The notes beneath the pieces were generated by a model. That model was not told the origin of the DNA and searched no databases. It saw nothing but the letters and a program-made list of their open reading frames with translations. Of a stretch of DNA of 64,000 nucleotides, positions 60,624 to 64,000 are shown in pieces (the first letter of the stretch is position 1; each line of letters begins with the position of its first letter). The stretch covers positions 124,001-188,000 of the forward strand of contig NZ_JAHUZG010000005.1 of NCBI RefSeq assembly GCF_019218285.1, read 5' to 3'. The stretch is from Antarctobacter sediminis (GTDB lineage Bacteria > Pseudomonadota > Alphaproteobacteria > Rhodobacterales > Rhodobacteraceae). Made by a program: the position numbers and the translations under genes.

Positions 60624-60666
60624 ACGTCAAATACCCAGATCGCGACCACATTAACATGATGTTATG
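60624..60666 (-). promoter_or_regulatory. LysR-type double motif upstream of tctC (TAAC-N5-GTTA, 20 nt, TTTGACGTTA)
   Basis: Reading the minus strand: TAACATCATGTTA (60666-60654), a 20-base spacer, then TTTGACGTTA (60633-60624). This matches the two-part recognition and activation site of LysR-type regulators. The same two motifs with exactly the same 20-base spacing occur before the FAD dehydrogenase gene. The embedded TTGACG could serve as -35. The LysR gene lies between the two copies. Confidence 0.7.
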
Positions 60667-61609
60667 GTCGCGGCTTGGCCGAGCCTTTGCCACTGCGCAA
60701 CCAGGGGCCGTCTTCGACCGCCTTGGCAAGCTCGCGCCGGAACTGCTGGATCGCGTATTCGGCAAAGCCGGACAGAACGCGCCCTTTCTTGCGCACGACA
60801 TAGATGGCGATGCTGGTATCTTCTTTCAGGGGGCGGCGCGTGACCCCGGGCATATAGACTTCGGCAACGGAAAATTCGTCGATCACCGCAACGCCCAGTC
60901 CATGCCGAACAAGGCTGACCAGCGTCTGCGCAAACCGGCCGCGCATGGCATGGCGCACCGGCAGGCCTTCGCGCTCCATCGGTTGCGCCAGAAGCCGCCC
61001 GTAAGGATCAGACGGCTCGATCCCGATCAGCGCTTCCTGCGCCAGATCATGCACGGAAACCTCTTCGCGTGCGGCCAGCGGATGGCCGTCGGGCATGATG
61101 GCCACCAGTCGTCCCTCGGCAATCCTCTCGTTCTCGACCGCGGCGTTCTGCACCGGTGAACTCATGATGACAAACTCGCCGCGTTCCAGCAGCAGGTAAT
61201 CGACGGTCTCCTCGATCTTGAGGATATTGAGGTCGATAAACAGGTCTGCATAGCGCGCCCGGACCCGCTGCATCACCCGCGCGGCGATGAATTGCGCCAC
61301 CGATGGCGCCGAGGCAAAGGCCAGCCGCACGTCCTCGCCCTGTTGCAAGGCCCCGACGGCACGTTGCAGGTTCTCGACCCCCTTGTAGACCTCCCGCACC
61401 TGATCAAAGACCTTAGAGGCCTCCATCGAGGGCACGAACAGCCCTGCCTTGCGTTCGAACAAACGGATCCCCAGCGACTCTTCGGTGTGTTTGACCAACC
61501 GGCTGATCCCGGGCGCCGAGACATTCAGCATCTGCGCCGCGCCGTTGATCGTGCCGGTCATCATCACGGCGCGGATCACCTCGATCTGCCGCAGGGTCAT
61601 TTCCGCCAT
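60662..61609 (-). CDS. LysR family transcriptional regulator (shikimate-type cluster)
   Basis: 315 residues from ATG at 61609 behind GGAGGG. The helix-turn-helix spans about 3-60 (TLRQIEVIRAVMMTGTINGAAQMLNVSAPGISRLVKHTEESLG). The co-inducer domain runs from about 90 to 295 (VRLAFASAPSVAQF, VSLVRHGLGVAVIDEFS). It is flanked by two copies of a double motif, one before the tctC operon and one before the divergent FAD dehydrogenase, so it probably activates both. Its 3' end overlaps the first bases of the motif before tctC. Confidence 0.9.
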   Translation of the reverse strand: MAEMTLRQIEVIRAVMMTGTINGAAQMLNVSAPGISRLVKHTEESLGIRLFERKAGLFVPSMEASKVFDQVREVYKGVENLQRAVGALQQGEDVRLAFASAPSVAQFIAARVMQRVRARYADLFIDLNILKIEETVDYLLLERGEFVIMSSPVQNAAVENERIAEGRLVAIMPDGHPLAAREEVSVHDLAQEALIGIEPSDPYGRLLAQPMEREGLPVRHAMRGRFAQTLVSLVRHGLGVAVIDEFSVAEVYMPGVTRRPLKEDTSIAIYVVRKKGRVLSGFAEYAIQQFRRELAKAVEDGPWLRSGKGSAKPRP

Positions 61610-61627
61610 GATCTGCCCTCCACGGAT

Positions 61628-61670
61628 TAACACTACGTTACGCATGGCGAAAAACAAGCATTTGACGTTA
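61628..61670 (+). promoter_or_regulatory. LysR-type double motif upstream of the FAD dehydrogenase gene
   Basis: TAACACTACGTTA (61628-61640), 20 bases, then TTTGACGTTA (61661-61670). Same order and spacing as the minus-strand copy at 60624-60666. It is 18 bases upstream of the LysR start and 42 bases before the FAD dehydrogenase ATG, so it can serve both autoregulation and activation. Confidence 0.7.
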
Positions 61671-61711
61671 CCCCCTTGCGCGTGAACCCTGATACAAAGT
61701 GGAGGGTTACC

Positions 61712-63394
61712 ATGCGCAGGGAGGAGGTCGACCTCTTGGTCATCGGGTCGGGCGCTGCCGGGCTGGCGGCGGCAGTGACGGCGGCGCATGGCGGACTTCG
61801 GGTCATCCTTGCCGAAAAATCCCGCACGATTGGGGGCACCACGGCATGGTCCGGCGGCTGGATCTGGGCGCCCTGCAACCCGGTCGCGCATCGGCACGGC
61901 ATTCACGAAGATCCGGCAGAGCCGCGACGCTATCTTGCCGCCGTTCTTGGCAATGATTTCAACGCCGAACTGGTGGATGCCTTTCTGACTGCCGCACCTC
62001 AGATGGTCGGCTTTTTCGAACGGAACACCGCGCTTCAATTCGAGTGCGGGGCAAAGATACCCGACACCTACAGCCACCTGCCCGGTGCCGGTATGGGAGG
62101 TCGGTCGGTGATCGCGCGCCCCTACGAAGCAGACGACCTTGGCCAAGACCTGCCCTTGCTGCGCAAACCCATGCGCGAAACCACCTTTTGCGGAATGACG
62201 ATTCAGGCTGGGCCGGACCTGCGTGCCTTTCTGACGGCCACGCGGTCATTGCCCTCGGCGCTGCATGTGGCGCGCCGTCTTGGCCGCCATTTTTGGGACC
62301 TCGCGCGACATGGACGCGGCATGCAGGTGCGCAATGGAAACGCGCTGGTGGCGCGGCTCTTGCGCTCGGCGCTGGATGCGGGTGTCGAGATCATGATACG
62401 ACACGAGGCAACCGCGCTGCTGAGTGACAAGAATGCAATCGCCGGCGCAAGGCTCGACAGCCCAGACGGGCCGGTCCAGATCCGGGCGCGCAAGGGGGTT
62501 GTTCTGGCCGCGGGTGGCTATCCGCACGACATCGCCCGCCGCAGTGACAGTTTTCCGCGCCCGGAAAGCCATGTGTCTCTGGCCCTGCCCATGGCCACCG
62601 GCGACGGGCTGCGGCTGGGAGAGACCGCGGGCGGGCGGCAGGCCCAAGAGCTTGCCGCCCCCGGGGCATGGTGTCCGGTGTCCCTTGTGCCGTTCGGCAA
62701 GGACCGCACCGGGTGTTTTCCCCATATCATCGACCGGGGCAAACCCGGTGTGATCGGCGTGCTGTCCAATGGTCAGAGGTTCTGCAACGAAGGGCTGGGC
62801 TATCACGACTATGTCCGCGACATGCTGGAGGCCCTGCCCGCCGGGGCCACGGCCCAAAGCTGGTTGATCTGCGACCACCGGTTCATTCGGCGTTACGGGC
62901 TGGGTATCGTCCGCCCGGCCCCGGTGCCGCTGGGCGGTTGGGTGCGCAACGGATACCTAATGCGCGCCGCTTCTCCCAAGGCGCTGGCGCGTGCCTGCGG
63001 CATCGACCCCGAGGGGCTATGCGCGACACTGGACCAATACAACAAACACGCCATCAAAGGCGAAGACCCGGACTTTCACCGGGGCACAACACCCTACATG
63101 CGCCTTCAGGGCGACCCGGATCAAACGCCTAATCCCTGCGTCGCCCCGATCCTGCGTCCGCCCTATTACGCGGTCAAAGTGGTGCCCGGCAGCTTTGGCA
63201 CTTTTGCCGGCTTGCAGACCGATGGTTCAGCCCGCGTGCTGGGCGCCGCAAACCGCCCCATTCGCGGCCTCTATGCGGCTGGCGCGGACATGGCCAGTGT
63301 CATGGGGGGACATTATCCGGCGGGCGGCATCAACCTTGGCCCCGCCCTCACCTTCGGCTTTGTCGCCGGACGCCATGCCGCAAAGGAAACCTGA
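61712..63394 (+). CDS. FAD-binding dehydrogenase (fumarate reductase/3-ketosteroid dehydrogenase-like flavoprotein)
   Basis: 560 residues from ATG at 61712 behind GGAGGG. FAD-binding motifs are LLVIGSGAAGLAAAVTAA (residues 8-25), EKSRTIGGTTAWSGGWIWAP (about 35) and the C-terminal GLYAAGADMASVMGGHYPAGGINLGPALTFG (starting about 515). There is no heme or second domain. The group contains 3-ketosteroid delta-1-dehydrogenases and oxocyclohexane-carboxylate dehydrogenases that introduce double bonds next to a keto group, and soluble fumarate reductases. Shared LysR motifs with the tct-aroE-quiC operon suggest it acts on a cyclohexane/cyclohexene carboxylate, perhaps toward an aromatic ring; this is inference. 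Confidence 0.85.
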   Translation: MRREEVDLLVIGSGAAGLAAAVTAAHGGLRVILAEKSRTIGGTTAWSGGWIWAPCNPVAHRHGIHEDPAEPRRYLAAVLGNDFNAELVDAFLTAAPQMVGFFERNTALQFECGAKIPDTYSHLPGAGMGGRSVIARPYEADDLGQDLPLLRKPMRETTFCGMTIQAGPDLRAFLTATRSLPSALHVARRLGRHFWDLARHGRGMQVRNGNALVARLLRSALDAGVEIMIRHEATALLSDKNAIAGARLDSPDGPVQIRARKGVVLAAGGYPHDIARRSDSFPRPESHVSLALPMATGDGLRLGETAGGRQAQELAAPGAWCPVSLVPFGKDRTGCFPHIIDRGKPGVIGVLSNGQRFCNEGLGYHDYVRDMLEALPAGATAQSWLICDHRFIRRYGLGIVRPAPVPLGGWVRNGYLMRAASPKALARACGIDPEGLCATLDQYNKHAIKGEDPDFHRGTTPYMRLQGDPDQTPNPCVAPILRPPYYAVKVVPGSFGTFAGLQTDGSARVLGAANRPIRGLYAAGADMASVMGGHYPAGGINLGPALTFGFVAGRHAAKET

Positions 63395-64000
63395 TGCGCT
63401 CGTTGTCCCTTGCCCATCTGACCGCCATCGACTTGCCGCCGCCCGAGTTGATCCAAACGGCCGCCACTGCCGGGTTCGATGCCGTTGGCCTGCGATTGTT
63501 ACAGGTTACGCCGACCAGCCCCGGGTATCCGTTGATGCAGGATCCTGCGCTGATGCGGGCCACGCGGACCGCCCTGCGCGACACGGGCCTGAAAGTGCAT
63601 GATATCGAGTTCGTCAGGATCACCCCTGAAACCCGCCCCTCGGACCTGATCCCTTTTCTGGATGCAGGCGCGAGCCTAGGGGCAGCCGAGGTGATCTGTG
63701 CCCCCTATGACCCGGATCTGACACGCCTTGCCGATACGCTTGGCGCGCTGTCGGACGTGGCGCAGGCGCGCGGACTGGGCATGTCGCTGGAGTTCTTTCC
63801 ATGGACCAACGTACCAACGCTGGAGTCCGCCGTAACGCTGGCACAAGCGGCAGGCCTCAAGGTTGGCGTGCTGCCGGACAGTCTGCATTTTGATCGTTCC
63901 CACAGCCGGCCCGAAACGCTTGCCGCGCTTCCGCCGGAACGTCTGCGGTTCGCCCATCTCTGCGACGCACCCGTTCAGCCGGAATATACCACCGAAGATC
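63394..64000 (+). CDS. Sugar phosphate isomerase/epimerase-like TIM-barrel protein (3' end outside window)
   Basis: The frame starts at ATG 63394, overlapping the FAD dehydrogenase stop as TGATG, and stays open for 202 residues to the window end. It reads like an AP-endonuclease-2/xylose-isomerase-like barrel: AATAGFDAVGLRL (about 24), GLKVHDIEF near 67, GMSLEFFPW with a metal Glu near 131, GVLPDSLHFDRS with Asp/His near 160 and FAHLCDAP near 189. The same fold makes up the N-terminal half of QuiC, so it could be a second dehydratase or an isomerase in the same pathway. Translational coupling ties it to the flavoprotein. Confidence 0.8.
   Translation, partial: MRSLSLAHLTAIDLPPPELIQTAATAGFDAVGLRLLQVTPTSPGYPLMQDPALMRATRTALRDTGLKVHDIEFVRITPETRPSDLIPFLDAGASLGAAEVICAPYDPDLTRLADTLGALSDVAQARGLGMSLEFFPWTNVPTLESAVTLAQAAGLKVGVLPDSLHFDRSHSRPETLAALPPERLRFAHLCDAPVQPEYTTED

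Noticed and set aside
61610-62146. Long N-terminal extension of the LysR protein
   Set aside because: It is antisense to the FAD dehydrogenase; LysR helix-turn-helix begins directly at the ATG at 61609 with a good ribosome-binding site.

Overview
The window is GC-rich, densely packed DNA with overlapping start and stop codons. It is probably the chromosome or a large replicon of a Roseobacter-group (Rhodobacterales) alphaproteobacterium. This is inferred from gene families (several tripartite tricarboxylate transporters, gentisate and homogentisate routes, a UPF0314 protein, a CtrA-type TTAA-N7-TTAA box), not from a marker gene. I see no rRNA, tRNA, insertion sequence, phage gene or CRISPR array. 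No stretch over 300 bases lacks a gene.

Layout. (1) 1-1140: 3' part of a molybdopterin oxidoreductase. (2) 1156-15473, minus strand: one run of 15 genes that looks like an operon. It holds a non-phosphorylating 6-deoxy-L-sugar (L-fucose/L-rhamnose type) route: lactonase, diketo-deoxy-sugar-acid hydrolase, SDR, split UxaA dehydratase, two enolase-superfamily dehydratases, RraA-like lyase and mutarotase. It also holds a complete sugar ABC importer, a CaiB CoA-transferase, a periplasmic-binding-protein fold without signal peptide, and a MaoC-like protein. A second MaoC and a Gfo/Idh/MocA dehydrogenase diverge from it (15579-17092), followed by an IclR regulator. (3) 18030-22245: RND efflux pump and its adaptor. 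(4) 22341-27294: gentisate cluster (3-hydroxybenzoate 6-hydroxylase, fumarylpyruvate hydrolase, GST-type isomerase, gentisate dioxygenase, DinB/MDMPI-type isomerase) with a divergent MarR regulator. (5) 27452-30744: two small unknown genes, the first behind a CtrA-like box, and a large exported protein joining a catalytically dead trypsin fold, a beta-propeller-like region and a peptidoglycan-binding-like end.

(6) 30827-38914: UPF0261 protein, aldehyde dehydrogenase, TctABC transporter, divergent IclR and class III aminotransferase, suggesting catabolism of an amine or amino acid. (7) 38947-47108: homogentisate cluster (maleylacetoacetate isomerase, HmgA, fumarylacetoacetase, MBL-fold protein, flavoprotein hydroxylase plus DUF2783 partner, MarR, VOC protein). 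No hpd gene is present; the flavoprotein pair resembles 3-hydroxyphenylacetate 6-hydroxylase. (8) 47220-53563: TPP enzyme, choline-sulfatase-like sulfatase and a ProU-type importer, with a divergent LysR gene (53684-54601). (9) 54598-64000: QuiC-type 3-dehydroshikimate dehydratase, shikimate/quinate dehydrogenase and TctABC on the minus strand, then a LysR regulator and a divergent FAD dehydrogenase plus TIM-barrel protein.

Themes. Most clusters pair a transporter with a pathway ending in central metabolites. In three transporter operons a stem-loop lies directly after the binding-protein gene, as if to set its expression above the membrane subunits. The most notable regulatory signal is a two-part LysR-type motif with identical geometry (TAAC-N5-GTTA, 20 nt, TTTGACGTTA) before both the shikimate-type transporter operon and the FAD dehydrogenase. 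The most system-like unknown is the CaiB / MaoC pair / cytosolic binding-protein module attached to the deoxy-sugar operon; one of its MaoC proteins appears to lack the catalytic histidine.
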